This document shows, piece by piece, positions 15,393 through 24,549 of a stretch of 64,000 bases of DNA. A program made the position numbers and the translations under genes. The stretch is from Clostridia bacterium (lineage in GTDB: Bacteria; Bacillota; Clostridia; RGIG6154). Every line of letters begins with the position of its first letter. Positions within the stretch are counted from its first letter, which is position 1. A model generated the notes under the pieces. The model did no database searches and was not told where the DNA came from. It saw nothing but the letters and a program-made list of their open reading frames with translations. Where the stretch lies: assembly GCA_017410375.1 (NCBI GenBank), contig JAFQQW010000050.1:1-64000 (forward strand), written 5' to 3'.

Positions 15393-16112
15393 ATGGAAAA
15401 AGTCAGATTACAAAAGGTGATTGCAGAAGCCGGTTTAGCCTCACGCCGTAAAGCGGAAGAATGGATTGAAGCAGGTCAGGTCAAGGTGAACGGCAAGGTG
15501 GCACATCTTGGTGAAAAGGTTGACCCCGAAACAGATGAAATCTATTGCCGCGGTGAAAAAGTCAAGGCAGTTACCAAAAAATATTATATTATGCTCTACA
15601 AGCCCGAGGGTTGTGTAACCACCGTGCAGGATGAGTTTGACAGACCCACCGTTATGGAATATGTAAAAGACGTGCCTGCACGTCTGTATCCCGTGGGAAG
15701 GCTTGACTATAATACCGAAGGCTTGTTGCTCTTTACCAATGACGGGGACTTTGCCAACGGCATTACCCATCCCAAAAATAAAATCCAAAAGACTTATCTT
15801 GCCCATGTCAAGGGTGGAGAATTTACCAAAGAACAACTGGCACAGCTGAAAAAAGGCGTAAAGCTTGAGGATGGCATGACACAGCCTGCAAAGGTAAGAG
15901 TAGACACCATCTATAACAACGGCACAACGCTTGTGGAAATCTCTATTACAGAGGGCAGAAACCGTCAGGTGCGTCGTATGATGGAAGCGGTGGGGCATCC
16001 GGTGCTTGCTTTAAAGCGTATCAGCATCGGTGAGGTACATTTGGGGAACTTGCCCTACGGAAAATGGCGACATATGAACCCTAATGAAATAAATTCTTTA
16101 AAAAGTAAATAA
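15393..16112 (+). CDS. rluB: Ribosomal large-subunit pseudouridine synthase (RluB/RsuA family)
   Basis: This 239-residue pseudouridine synthase has an N-terminal S4 RNA-binding domain (about 5-65: LQKVIAEAGLASRRKAEEWI) and a catalytic domain with D105 in VGRLDYNTEGLL, the conserved nucleophile. The RNRQVRRMMEAVGHPV motif closes the active site. The family isomerises a single uridine, usually U2605 of 23S rRNA (RluB) or U516 of 16S rRNA (RsuA). RluB is the usual Bacillota assignment. A GTG at 15384 is in frame, but the ATG at 15393 stands at a better distance from AAGGTGAAGG. Confidence 0.9.
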   Translation: MEKVRLQKVIAEAGLASRRKAEEWIEAGQVKVNGKVAHLGEKVDPETDEIYCRGEKVKAVTKKYYIMLYKPEGCVTTVQDEFDRPTVMEYVKDVPARLYPVGRLDYNTEGLLLFTNDGDFANGITHPKNKIQKTYLAHVKGGEFTKEQLAQLKKGVKLEDGMTQPAKVRVDTIYNNGTTLVEISITEGRNRQVRRMMEAVGHPVLALKRISIGEVHLGNLPYGKWRHMNPNEINSLKSK

Positions 16113-16295
16113 AAAAGAGGAAAAAAGAATTTTTTGCAGAATAATAGAAATAAGCGGTAATTTGGGACTTTTTTCAAATTCTGCTTACATAAAATGTTAA
16201 ATTTGCTGAAAAAATTCGGGTTGCTTCGGGATTTTTTCGGCCTTTATGTGTTTTAAAATGCTGTTACTGCGTTGCAGTAGAAACGGAGGAAGAAA

Positions 16296-17768
16296 ATGGC
16301 AGAAAAAAGTAAGATTGAACTGCTTCGTTCCATCAAGGCAAAAGCGAAGAAGACAGACGGAACTGAGCAGAAGCAGGCAGGAAAGCTTACTGCAAGACAG
16401 AGAATTGCGGAGCTTTTCGACGAAGGCACATTCGTGGAAGTTGGCGCGTTGGTTCGTGCTAAAACTGCAAACATTGCAGATGCTCTGGATGCTTCTACCG
16501 AAGGTGTAATCACCGGTTACGGCTCTGTAGACGGCAGACTGGTGTTTGCGTATGCACAGGATGCAACTGTTTTAAACGGTGCAGTAAGTGTAATGCACGC
16601 AAAGAAGATTGTACGTATTATGGAAATGGCAAAAAAAGCAGGCGCAGTACTGATTGGCATTGCTGATTGTGGCGGCGGTGTGCTGGAAGAAGGCATTGAG
16701 CTTTTGGAAGCATACGGCGACATCATGACCAAGGCTATGGAAATCAGAAGCTCTGTTCCGCAGATTACCGTAGTTGCAGGCTACTGCACAGGTATCTCTG
16801 CAATGATTGCTCAAATCAGTGATATTGTGATCATGGCGGACAAGGGTGCAAAGATGTACCTGCAGGCAGGTCAGTGCTTTGGTATTACCGACGAAAGCTT
16901 TGGCGATGCAAAGTCTGCATTAAAAGACGGTACTGCACATTTAATCGCAGATACCGATAAAGATGCATTGGCTCTGGCAAAGGATGTTTTGGCATTTTTA
17001 CCGGACAACCTCTTAACCGAAGCTTTTGTAGAAGTTAACGAAGATGATGTAAACCGTGGCTGTGCAGTTGCTGCGGCTATGGCTGAAAGCAATGTATATG
17101 ATGCAAAGGCAGTTTTAGCTGACATTGCAGACGCAGGTTCTTTCTTAGAACTTAAGAGCGAATATGCAAAAGAAGCGGTTATCGGCTTTGCACGCATGGA
17201 CGGTAAAGCAGTTGGTATGGTTGCCAACAACCCCGAAGTGAACGAGGGTGCACTTACCGCTGAATCCATGGCTAAAATGGAAGAATTTGTAAATGCATGT
17301 GATGGGTTGAATATTCCGGTTGTGACTTTGGTAAATACCAAGGGCTACGAATTCAAGCCCGAAAATGCAAAGGCAATTATCGATGGTGCAGTTTCCTTAA
17401 ATGCTGTTTATAAGAGTGCAGGCGTGCCGAAGATAACCGTCATTGCAGGTAAAGCTTACGGCAGTGCGTACCTTACCATGGGTAACGGTGCACTGGGCTC
17501 GGATGTGGCGTTTGCGCTCCCGAATGCAGAAATTTCGGTCATCAATCCTGCAGGTGGTGCGGATATCTTCTTTGCAGATACCATCAAGGGTGCAAAGGAT
17601 CCTTATACAGGCAGAAAAATGGCAGAAGACAAGTACAGAGATGTTTACAACAATCCGTATGTTGCAGCGGCAAAGGGATTGGTTGATGATGTGGTAGATC
17701 CTGCAGAGCTTCGTCCGATCTTGGTTACAACCTTAGATATGCTTGCCTCTAAGATGGATATGGAATAA
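16296..17768 (+). CDS. Carboxyltransferase subunit (MmdA-like acyl-CoA carboxyltransferase)
   Basis: This 490-residue protein of the carboxyl transferase domain (crotonase-like) family is related to methylmalonyl-CoA decarboxylase alpha and propionyl-CoA carboxylase beta. It should move CO2 from an acyl-CoA to biotin on the carrier encoded two genes downstream. Features seen are the N-terminal KLTARQRIAELFDEGTF, the oxyanion-hole Gly-rich segment DCGGGVLEEG (about 128-137) and a second repeat from about residue 290 with YGSAYLTMG. It is somewhat shorter and more divergent than well-studied MmdA, so the acyl-CoA is uncertain. A strong GGAGGAAG precedes the ATG. It is the first gene of a five-gene operon with all partners of a membrane decarboxylase. 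Confidence 0.85.
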   Translation: MAEKSKIELLRSIKAKAKKTDGTEQKQAGKLTARQRIAELFDEGTFVEVGALVRAKTANIADALDASTEGVITGYGSVDGRLVFAYAQDATVLNGAVSVMHAKKIVRIMEMAKKAGAVLIGIADCGGGVLEEGIELLEAYGDIMTKAMEIRSSVPQITVVAGYCTGISAMIAQISDIVIMADKGAKMYLQAGQCFGITDESFGDAKSALKDGTAHLIADTDKDALALAKDVLAFLPDNLLTEAFVEVNEDDVNRGCAVAAAMAESNVYDAKAVLADIADAGSFLELKSEYAKEAVIGFARMDGKAVGMVANNPEVNEGALTAESMAKMEEFVNACDGLNIPVVTLVNTKGYEFKPENAKAIIDGAVSLNAVYKSAGVPKITVIAGKAYGSAYLTMGNGALGSDVAFALPNAEISVINPAGGADIFFADTIKGAKDPYTGRKMAEDKYRDVYNNPYVAAAKGLVDDVVDPAELRPILVTTLDMLASKMDME

Positions 17769-17791
17769 GCTTTGAAACGGAGGAATAGTTT

Positions 17792-18097
17792 ATGGAATTA
17801 ACTTTTGCAGAAAGAGCATCCCATATGTTTACCGGTACGGTTATCGGTATTTTAACAGTTTTTGCTATTCTGATTTTCCTTTGGGGACTTTTGGTTGTCA
17901 TGAAGCTTATTTTCGACCGTCAGCCTAAACCGAAAAAGGTAGAGGAAACAAAAACTGAAGCTGTAGCACAAACATCTGCTCCGCAGAATGATACACAGTT
18001 GATTGCAGTTTTGACTGCCGCGGTTGCATGCATGCTGGAAGCACAAGGTGCCCCTGCCACAAGCTTTAAAATCAAATCTTTCAGAAGAACAAACTAA
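17792..18097 (+). CDS. Small membrane subunit of sodium-pump decarboxylase (OadG-like)
   Basis: This 101-residue protein has one N-terminal transmembrane helix (about 15-41, TVIGILTVFAILIFLWGLLV), a P/K/E-rich linker and a hydrophobic C-terminal segment. Size, topology and position between carboxyltransferase and biotin carrier are those of OadG/MmdD, the subunit that holds the soluble carboxyltransferase to the membrane beta subunit. Confidence 0.8.
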   Translation: MELTFAERASHMFTGTVIGILTVFAILIFLWGLLVVMKLIFDRQPKPKKVEETKTEAVAQTSAPQNDTQLIAVLTAAVACMLEAQGAPATSFKIKSFRRTN

Positions 18098-18124
18098 TTT
18101 TAAGTTAAGAAAGGAATTTTAGTC

Positions 18125-18484
18125 ATGAGAAAATTTATGATAAATGTAAATGGTACTTCCTATGAAGTAGAAGTAGAAGAAATCGGCGGTGCTACAGCAT
18201 CTGCTCCTGTAGCAGCAGCTCCTGCAGCAGCACCCGCAGCAGCTCCTGCGCCTGCAGCAGCACCTGCAGGCGGTACAAAAGTAAATGCCCCCATGCCCGG
18301 CACCATTGCTGACGTAAAGGTAGCAGTTGGCGACACCGTTACCAAGGGTCAGGTTCTGGTTCTTTTGGAAGCTATGAAAATGGAAAACGAAATCATGGCT
18401 CCTGCTGACGGCAAAGTAACCGCAGTGCTTGCAAATAAAGGCGCATCTGTAAACACAGGCGACGCATTGGTGGTTTTAGGCTAA
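18125..18484 (+). CDS. Biotin carboxyl carrier protein (decarboxylase gamma subunit)
   Basis: This is a 119-residue carrier. A short N-terminal domain is followed by a flexible Ala/Pro hinge (about 28-50) and a biotinyl/lipoyl domain. The biotin attachment lysine is K85 in EAMKMENE. It shuttles CO2 between the carboxyltransferase(s) encoded at 16296 and 19670 and the membrane beta subunit. The hinge repeats (alternating AAP) give a low-complexity, GC-richer stretch at 18195-18270. Confidence 0.93.
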   Translation: MRKFMINVNGTSYEVEVEEIGGATASAPVAAAPAAAPAAAPAPAAAPAGGTKVNAPMPGTIADVKVAVGDTVTKGQVLVLLEAMKMENEIMAPADGKVTAVLANKGASVNTGDALVVLG

Positions 18485-18511
18485 TTTACATGTAAAGGAA
18501 TGAGAAAATAA

Positions 18512-19654
18512 ATGATAGATGCTATTCAGAATTTTTTAAGTAGCACCGGTTTCTCTGCAATTTCATTGCAACAGATTGTCATGATTCTGGTATCCTTTTT
18601 ATTGCTTTATCTTGCAATTGTAAAAGAATACGAACCGTTGTTGCTTTTATCCATTGCTTTCGGTATGCTTCTGGCAAATTTGCCGTTGGCAGGTCTTGGC
18701 TCCAATGACGAAGGTGGCTTGCTGTACTATCTGTACAGAGGTGTAAAGATGGGTATTTACCCACCCCTGATTTTCTTAGGTGTTGGTGCGATGACCGACT
18801 TTGGTCCCCTGATTGCAAATCCTAAAAGCATTCTTCTTGGTGCGGCATCACAGATTGGTATCTTTATTACCTTTATCGGTGCACTGTTCTTAGGGATGAT
18901 TCCGGGTATTGATTTTGGTGTAAAAGAAGCGGCTTCCATCGGTATCATCGGTGGTGCAGACGGTCCTACAGCTATTTTTGTAACATCTAAGCTGGCACCG
19001 CATTTGCTTGGACCTATCGCGGTTGCGGCATATTCGTATATGGCGCTGGTTCCGATTATCCAGCCGCCTATTATGAAAGCGCTGACCACCAAAAAGGAAA
19101 GAGCAATTGTTATGGAACAGCTCCGTCCCGTAAGCAAAACCGAAAAAATCATTTTCCCGATTGCTATTACCGTAATCGTGTCTTTGATTTTGCCGGATGC
19201 GGCATCCTTGGTAGGTATGCTGATGCTTGGTAACCTCATGAAAGAATCGGGGGTTGTGGACAGACTTTCCAAAACCGCCCAGAACGAATTGATGAACATT
19301 GTAACCATCTTCTTGGGTATCACCGTTGGTGCTACTGCTTCGGGCGATGTGTTCTTAAAGCCGGATACATTAGGTATTTTAGTGCTCGGCCTTGTTGCAT
19401 TCAGTATTAGTACTGCTTGTGGTACCTTGTTCGGTAAGCTGATGTGCAAGCTTTCGGGCGGTAAAATCAATCCGCTTATCGGTTCTGCAGGTGTATCTGC
19501 CGTTCCTATGGCAGCACGTGTATCGCAAAAGGTTGGTCAGGAAGAAAATCCGTCCAACTTCCTGCTCATGCATGCTATGGGTCCGAACGTAGCCGGTGTT
19601 ATCGGTTCTGCCGTTGCGGCAGGTGTATTCATGGCGCTGTACGGCGGTATGTAA
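18512..19654 (+). CDS. Sodium ion-translocating decarboxylase beta subunit (OadB/MmdB/GcdB)
   Basis: This 380-residue polytopic membrane protein has about nine hydrophobic helices. It carries the family signature [13 protein letters not shown] (about 146-158), whose Asp is essential for coupling carboxybiotin decarboxylation to Na+ export. A second conserved region is near the C-terminus ([25 protein letters not shown]). The subunit decarboxylates carboxybiotin and pumps Na+ out of the cell. It is placed between the biotin carrier and the OadA-type gene. Confidence 0.93.
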   Translation: MIDAIQNFLSSTGFSAISLQQIVMILVSFLLLYLAIVKEYEPLLLLSIAFGMLLANLPLAGLGSNDEGGLLYYLYRGVKMGIYPPLIFLGVGAMTDFGPLIANPKSILLGAASQIGIFITFIGALFLGMIPGIDFGVKEAASIGIIGGADGPTAIFVTSKLAPHLLGPIAVAAYSYMALVPIIQPPIMKALTTKKERAIVMEQLRPVSKTEKIIFPIAITVIVSLILPDAASLVGMLMLGNLMKESGVVDRLSKTAQNELMNIVTIFLGITVGATASGDVFLKPDTLGILVLGLVAFSISTACGTLFGKLMCKLSGGKINPLIGSAGVSAVPMAARVSQKVGQEENPSNFLLMHAMGPNVAGVIGSAVAAGVFMALYGGM

Positions 19655-19669
19655 TTTAAATGGAGGTAA

Positions 19670-21079
19670 ATGAAAATGGCAAATAAAGTTGGTATTACAG
19701 AGACCATATTAAGAGACGCACATCAGTCGCTGATTGCTACCCGTATGACCACCGAAGAAATGTTGCCCATTATCGAAAAAATGGACAAAATCGGTTATCA
19801 TTCTTTAGAAGCATGGGGCGGTGCAACCTTTGATTCCTGCCTGCGTTTCTTAAATGAAGATCCCTGGGAAAGATTAAGAAAAATTAAAGACAAAGCAAAA
19901 AACACCCCTCTGCAGATGTTGTTCCGCGGTCAGAATATCTTAGGCTACCGCCATTATGCAGATGATGTGGTTGAATATTTTGTACAGAAGTCTGTGGCAA
20001 ACGGTATCGACATCATCCGTATCTTTGATGCGCTTAACGATGTTCGCAACTTGGAAACTGCCATCAAGGCTTGTAAAAAAGAAAAGGGTCATGTACAGGG
20101 CACCGTTTGCTACACCATCAGCCCTGTGCACAACATTGAATCCTTTGTAACTTTAGCAAAACAGTTGGAAAACATTGGTGCAGACTCCATCTGCGTAAAG
20201 GATATGGCAGGCTTGCTCACACCTTATGTGGCATATGACTTGATTTCTGCATTGAAGAAGAATGTTAAAATCCCGATTCAGTTGCATACCCATTATACCG
20301 CAGGCGTTGCTTCTATGACCTACCTTAAGGCAATTGAAGCAGGGGTAGACGTGGTAGATACTGCTCTTTCGCCCTTCTCTATGGGTACTTCTCAGCCTGC
20401 AACCGAACCCTTGGTTGCTACACTTCAGGGTACACAGTATGACACAGGCTTGAAATTGGCTGCACTTTCTGATTTGGCAGATTACTTTAAACCCTTGCGT
20501 GAAAAATACTTAGCAAGCGGAACTCTTAACCCGAAAGTTATGGGTGTTGACATCAATACACTTTTGTATCAGGTTCCCGGCGGAATGCTTTCTAACCTTG
20601 TTTCTCAGCTTAAGGAACAGGGCAAGGAAGACAAGTTTGATGAAGTGTTAAAAGAAGTTCCGCGTGTGCGCGAAGACTTCGGTTTCCCGCCCCTCGTTAC
20701 CCCTTCCAGCCAGATTGTTGGTACCCAGGCAGTATTAAACGTATTGATGGGCGAGCGCTATAAGATGATTTCCAAAGAATCCAAGGCAATCGTTCGCGGG
20801 GAATACGGTAAAACTCCGGTAGACATTAAGCCGGAAATCGTAGAAAAAATCATCGGTAATGAAGAAAGAATTACTTGCCGTCCTGCAGATAAAATTAATC
20901 CCGAGCTTAAGAGACTGCGTGACGAAATCAAGGAATACATCCAGCAGGATGAAGATGTGCTGACTTATGCTCTGTTTGAACAGGTTGCACTCAAATTCTT
21001 TGAAAACCGCAAGGCTAAGACTTTGAAAACCGATCCGAACTTAAAAGATACACAGCAGAAAACCCATCCGGTTTTGTAA
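19670..21079 (+). CDS. Oxaloacetate decarboxylase alpha/transcarboxylase 5S-type subunit
   Basis: This 469-residue carboxyltransferase belongs to the pyruvate carboxylase subunit B/OadA family. It has a TIM barrel with ETILRDAHQSLIATRM at the N-terminus (metal/active-site Asp and His), the Lys of ICVKDMAGL (about 183) that is carbamylated in this family, and QLHTHYTAG (metal-binding His). It lacks its own biotin domain, so it must use the separate carrier at 18125. It would transfer CO2 between oxaloacetate and biotin. With the MmdA-like gene at the other end, the operon has two carboxyltransferases and one carrier, a make-up like transcarboxylase (12S, 5S and 1.3S) plus a sodium pump. Confidence 0.9.
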   Translation: MKMANKVGITETILRDAHQSLIATRMTTEEMLPIIEKMDKIGYHSLEAWGGATFDSCLRFLNEDPWERLRKIKDKAKNTPLQMLFRGQNILGYRHYADDVVEYFVQKSVANGIDIIRIFDALNDVRNLETAIKACKKEKGHVQGTVCYTISPVHNIESFVTLAKQLENIGADSICVKDMAGLLTPYVAYDLISALKKNVKIPIQLHTHYTAGVASMTYLKAIEAGVDVVDTALSPFSMGTSQPATEPLVATLQGTQYDTGLKLAALSDLADYFKPLREKYLASGTLNPKVMGVDINTLLYQVPGGMLSNLVSQLKEQGKEDKFDEVLKEVPRVREDFGFPPLVTPSSQIVGTQAVLNVLMGERYKMISKESKAIVRGEYGKTPVDIKPEIVEKIIGNEERITCRPADKINPELKRLRDEIKEYIQQDEDVLTYALFEQVALKFFENRKAKTLKTDPNLKDTQQKTHPVL

Positions 21080-21090
21080 AAGCATTTAAT

Positions 21091-21122
21091 AGCGGGTGCA
21101 AGAAATTTTTCTTGCACCCTGC
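21091..21122 (+). terminator. Stem-loop after the decarboxylase operon
   Basis: GGGTGCAAGAAA and TTTCTTGCACCC form a 12-bp perfect stem with outer AGC/GCT pairing. The T tract after it is poor, so it may only attenuate transcription. Confidence 0.65.
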
Positions 21123-21173
21123 TTTGCCGTAAGTGTGCAAATTCCAAATGTTGTAAAAAGAGAGGCTTTTACC

Positions 21174-22037
21174 GTGAATAACGATAATTTGTTAACCGTA
21201 ATTGAAGAATCCTATAAGTCCTACAGTAAAGGACAAAAGAAAATTGCAGATTTTATCTTAAATCAGTATGACAAAGCGGCATTTATGACCGCATCCAAGC
21301 TTGGCAAAGAGGTTGGGGTCAGCGAATCGACCGTTGTGCGTTTTTCCAACGTGCTCGGCTATGAAGGCTATCCCGAATTGCAGGCGGCATTGGGCGAAAT
21401 TGTAAAAAACCGTCTGACTTCCTTGCAGAGAATCGAAATCGCCCACGACAAAATGGCAAACGAAGACATTTTGTCCAAGGTTATCAACTCGGATATCAGC
21501 AAAATGCGTTCCACTCTGGAAAACATCGACAAAAAGGCGTTTGACAGAGCTGTAGAAGAAATTATGAACGCAAAAAAGCTTTATATATTAGGGGTGCGCT
21601 CCGCATCCGCCATTTCCGGCTTTATCGGATTTTATTTCAACCTGCTTTTCCCGGATGTGCGTATTGTAAACACTTCCTCAGCAAGCGAAATGTTTGAACA
21701 GATTCTGCGTGTGGGAGAGGGCGATGTGGTCATCGGCGTAAGCTTTCCCCGTTATTCCAGACGAACCATTAAGGTGCTCGAATACGCAAAGCGCAAGGGC
21801 GCAACGGTTATCGGTATTACCGATACAGAGCAGTCTCCCATCGCAGAGCGCTCGGACATCGCGCTGTTTGCCAAAACAGATATGGTGTCTTTTGTAGACT
21901 CTCTGGTGGCACCTTTAAGTCTTGTCAATGCCCTGATTGTTGCCATTGGCGTACGCAAAAAAGAGGAAATTACCAACACATTGGGCGAATTAGAGCAAAT
22001 CTGGGCAGAATACAATGTGTATAATCAGGAGAACTAA
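21174..22037 (+). CDS. MurR/RpiR family transcriptional regulator
   Basis: This is a 287-residue regulator. An N-terminal HTH_6 domain (about 1-77: FMTASKLGKEVGVSESTVVR followed by FSNVLGYEGYPEL) precedes a SIS sugar-phosphate isomerase-type sensor domain (about 110-250: YILGVRSASAISGF, GVSFPRYSRRT). Members sense phosphosugars. The GTG at 21174 is preferred because AAAGAGAGG lies 8 bases upstream and homologues begin at this point. The open frame extends back to 21096 across the stem-loop. Its targets are not evident. It is immediately followed (0 bases) by the BaiN-like gene. Confidence 0.88.
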   Translation: MNNDNLLTVIEESYKSYSKGQKKIADFILNQYDKAAFMTASKLGKEVGVSESTVVRFSNVLGYEGYPELQAALGEIVKNRLTSLQRIEIAHDKMANEDILSKVINSDISKMRSTLENIDKKAFDRAVEEIMNAKKLYILGVRSASAISGFIGFYFNLLFPDVRIVNTSSASEMFEQILRVGEGDVVIGVSFPRYSRRTIKVLEYAKRKGATVIGITDTEQSPIAERSDIALFAKTDMVSFVDSLVAPLSLVNALIVAIGVRKKEEITNTLGELEQIWAEYNVYNQEN

Positions 22038-23279
22038 ATGAAAAAGTATGATGCAATCGTCATCGGTGCCGGACCTGCCGGTATGATGGCGGCAGGCAGA
22101 GCAGCAGAGCTGGGACTTTCGGTTTTGTTGCTTGAAAAAAACAATCTGCCGGGCAGAAAACTGCGGATTACAGGCAAGGGCAGATGTAATATCACCAATA
22201 ACGCAGACATTTCTGAATTTTTTCAGAATATTCCGCGCAATCCTAAATTTTTATACAGCGCACTTTACAATTTTACCGGGCAGGATGCCATTTCGTTTTT
22301 TGAGGCGTTTGGTGTACCTTGTAAGGTAGAGCGAGGACAAAGAGTTTTCCCGGTTTCCGACCGGGCGCATGATGTGGCAGAAGCTCTTTTTCGCTATGTA
22401 AAAAGTGGAAAGTGTGATTATGTGCAATGCAAAGTAAAAGATATTTTGTATGACGAAGGAAAGGTTACGGGTGTTCTGACCGACAAAGGCAAGTTTGATT
22501 GTAATTTTGCGGTGGTTGCCACCGGCGGTAAATCCTATCCTTTAACCGGCTCGACCGGAGACGGCTATCGTTTTGCGCAAAAAGTAGGACACACCATTGT
22601 AGAGCCAAAAGGCGCATTGGTACCTATGGAATCCAAAGATACCGCCTGCAAAGCTTTACAGGGATTGACACTTAAAAATGTAGCGGTTACCTTGCAGGAC
22701 GGGCAGGGCAAAAAGCTTGGCGAAGAATTTGGCGAAATGCTGTTTGCTCATTTCGGTGTGACAGGTCCCGTGATTTTGTCTTTAAGCTCGTTTGTGCCCC
22801 AAAGTGAGAGTTGGAAAATTGTGATTGACCTAAAGCCCGCACTTTCTGCAGAACAGCTGGACGCAAGGGTATTGCGGGATTTTGCTAAATTTTCCAACAA
22901 ACAGCTTATCAATGCTTTGCAGGAGCTGTTGCCGAAAAAGATGATTCCGGCGGTTTTGCAAAAGGCGGAATTGGATGAAAGAAAGCCCGTACACAGTGTA
23001 ACGAAAGAAGAACGAATAAAGCTGATTACAGTGCTCAAAAGCTTTGAAATAGAGTGCTATAAACTTCGTCCCATTGATGAGGCGATTATCACCTCGGGCG
23101 GTGTTTCGGTGAAAGAAGTCAATCCGTCCACCATGGAATCCAAAAAGGTACAGGGACTGTATTTTGTGGGCGAGGTTTTGGATGTGGACGCTTTTACGGG
23201 CGGATTTAATTTACAAATTGCTTATGCCACCGCACGGCTTTGCGGAGAGAGCATGGCAGAGAAAAAAGAGGAGTTTTGA
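22038..23279 (+). CDS. NAD(P)/FAD-dependent oxidoreductase, HI0933/BaiN family
   Basis: This is a 413-residue flavoprotein. The N-terminal FAD dinucleotide-binding motif is VIGAGPAGMMAAGRAAELG, followed by LLEKNNLPGRKLRITGKGRC, which is diagnostic of the HI0933 family. A second conserved site, ATGGKSYPLTGSTGDGY, lies at about 167-183, and the C-terminus has GEVLDVDAFTGGFNLQIAY. BaiN of Clostridium scindens has been linked to bile-acid ring reduction, but most homologues are uncharacterised, so that function must not be assumed. The ATG directly follows the stop of the regulator gene. Confidence 0.88.
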   Translation: MKKYDAIVIGAGPAGMMAAGRAAELGLSVLLLEKNNLPGRKLRITGKGRCNITNNADISEFFQNIPRNPKFLYSALYNFTGQDAISFFEAFGVPCKVERGQRVFPVSDRAHDVAEALFRYVKSGKCDYVQCKVKDILYDEGKVTGVLTDKGKFDCNFAVVATGGKSYPLTGSTGDGYRFAQKVGHTIVEPKGALVPMESKDTACKALQGLTLKNVAVTLQDGQGKKLGEEFGEMLFAHFGVTGPVILSLSSFVPQSESWKIVIDLKPALSAEQLDARVLRDFAKFSNKQLINALQELLPKKMIPAVLQKAELDERKPVHSVTKEERIKLITVLKSFEIECYKLRPIDEAIITSGGVSVKEVNPSTMESKKVQGLYFVGEVLDVDAFTGGFNLQIAYATARLCGESMAEKKEEF

Positions 23280-23281
23280 TT

Positions 23282-23962
23282 ATGCAAATTGCAATTGACG
23301 GCCCTTCCGGTGCGGGTAAAAGCACCCTTGCCAAAACCCTGGCAAAAAATCTGGGATTTATCTATATCGATACCGGTGCAATGTACCGTTCTATCGGTCT
23401 TTATGCGTTGCGCAAAGGGATTGATATTCCGAACGAGCCGGAAAAGGTGGCGGCAATGCTTGATGAGGTACAGCTTTCCATCCGTCACATTGACGGCACA
23501 CAGCACATTTTCTTAAATGGTGAGGATGTGTCGGAGGAAATCAGAAAGCCTGAGGTATCTATTGCGGCATCCAATGTGGCGGTTTTGCCTGCAGTTCGTT
23601 TGAAGCTTGTGGATTTACAGCGCATGCTTGCCAACAAAAATAATGTGATTATGGACGGCAGAGACATCGGTACATACGTTTTGCCGGATGCAGAGGTGAA
23701 AATTTTCCTGACCGCATCGGTAGAAGACCGGGCACAGCGTCGTTTTGAAGAATTACAGCAAAAGGGAACAAAAACCACCTATGAAGAGGTGCTGAAAGAC
23801 ATGAAATTCCGTGACAAAAACGACAGCTCCAGAGATTTTGCACCCTTAAAGCCGGCAGAAGATGCAGAGCTGATGGATACCACCGGCAATACACTTGAAC
23901 AGTCGGTAAAGCAAATGGCAGAGCTGGTACACAAAAAAATGAATGAGGAGAAAAAGGCATGA
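23282..23962 (+). CDS. cmk: Cytidylate kinase
   Basis: This 226-residue kinase phosphorylates CMP and dCMP with ATP. The P-loop is GPSGAGKST at residues 7-15, followed by IDTGAMYRSIGLYALRKG. The NMP-binding insert and DGRDIGTYVLPDA motif (about 121-133) are present. The start at 23282 follows AGAGGAG. The open frame extends upstream into the previous gene but without homology. It overlaps plsC by 4 bases. The order cmk-plsC-ispH-rpsA is a common clostridial operon. Confidence 0.95.
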   Translation: MQIAIDGPSGAGKSTLAKTLAKNLGFIYIDTGAMYRSIGLYALRKGIDIPNEPEKVAAMLDEVQLSIRHIDGTQHIFLNGEDVSEEIRKPEVSIAASNVAVLPAVRLKLVDLQRMLANKNNVIMDGRDIGTYVLPDAEVKIFLTASVEDRAQRRFEELQQKGTKTTYEEVLKDMKFRDKNDSSRDFAPLKPAEDAELMDTTGNTLEQSVKQMAELVHKKMNEEKKA

Positions 23963-24549
23963 AATTAGGTGTAGTCATCCGTGCAATTATAAAACCGTTT
24001 TATAAGCTGTTTTATCCGCTTAAAATCGAAGGCTTGGAAAACTTTGAGAAAGACAGTCCCTTTGTACTTTGTGCAAACCATAAAAGTAACTGGGACGTGG
24101 TGGCGCTGTATGTGGCATCGCCCAAGCCGATTTGCTTTATGGCAAAGGAAGAGCTGTTCCGTTTCAAGCCCCTCGGCTGGCTTTTAAAAAAGCTTGGTGC
24201 GTTTCCTGTTAAACGGAATCAGTCGGATTTGAATGCAATTAAAACAGCGGTTGCGACATTAAAAAGAGGCGATGTTTTGGGTATTTTTCCGCAGGGCACC
24301 CGTACCGACGATATGGACGACGATGCGGCAAAGGCTGGCGCAATTGTGGTTGCAAATATGGCACATGTGCCGATTTTACCTGCGGCAATTATTTCGGATT
24401 ATAAATTATTCCATAAAACCACCGTTAAATTCGGCAAGATGTATCACTTTAACGAAGAACGGAAAAAGCTCAGCAATGAAGAGCGTCAGGCACTTGCGGC
24501 TGACCTGATGCATGAAATCCGCGCTCTTTGGGAGGAAGAACAAAAGTGA
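23959..24549 (+). CDS. plsC: 1-acyl-sn-glycerol-3-phosphate acyltransferase
   Basis: This 196-residue membrane-associated acyltransferase makes phosphatidic acid. The catalytic NHKSNWD motif (N40-H41...D46) and the substrate-binding GIFPQGTRTDD motif (about 111-121) are present. A hydrophobic N-terminus allows membrane contact. The start overlaps the cmk stop and its own stop overlaps the ispH start (GTGA), so all three are translationally coupled. Confidence 0.92.
   Translation: MKLGVVIRAIIKPFYKLFYPLKIEGLENFEKDSPFVLCANHKSNWDVVALYVASPKPICFMAKEELFRFKPLGWLLKKLGAFPVKRNQSDLNAIKTAVATLKRGDVLGIFPQGTRTDDMDDDAAKAGAIVVANMAHVPILPAAIISDYKLFHKTTVKFGKMYHFNEERKKLSNEERQALAADLMHEIRALWEEEQK

Noticed and set aside
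21096-21173. Upstream start for the MurR/RpiR regulator
   Set aside because: The added residues lie on the stem-loop after the decarboxylase operon, and the GTG at 21174 has a good ribosome binding site.
22038-23279. Naming the HI0933-family flavoprotein as a bile-acid reductase
   Set aside because: Most members of the family are of unknown function, and no bile-acid genes are nearby.
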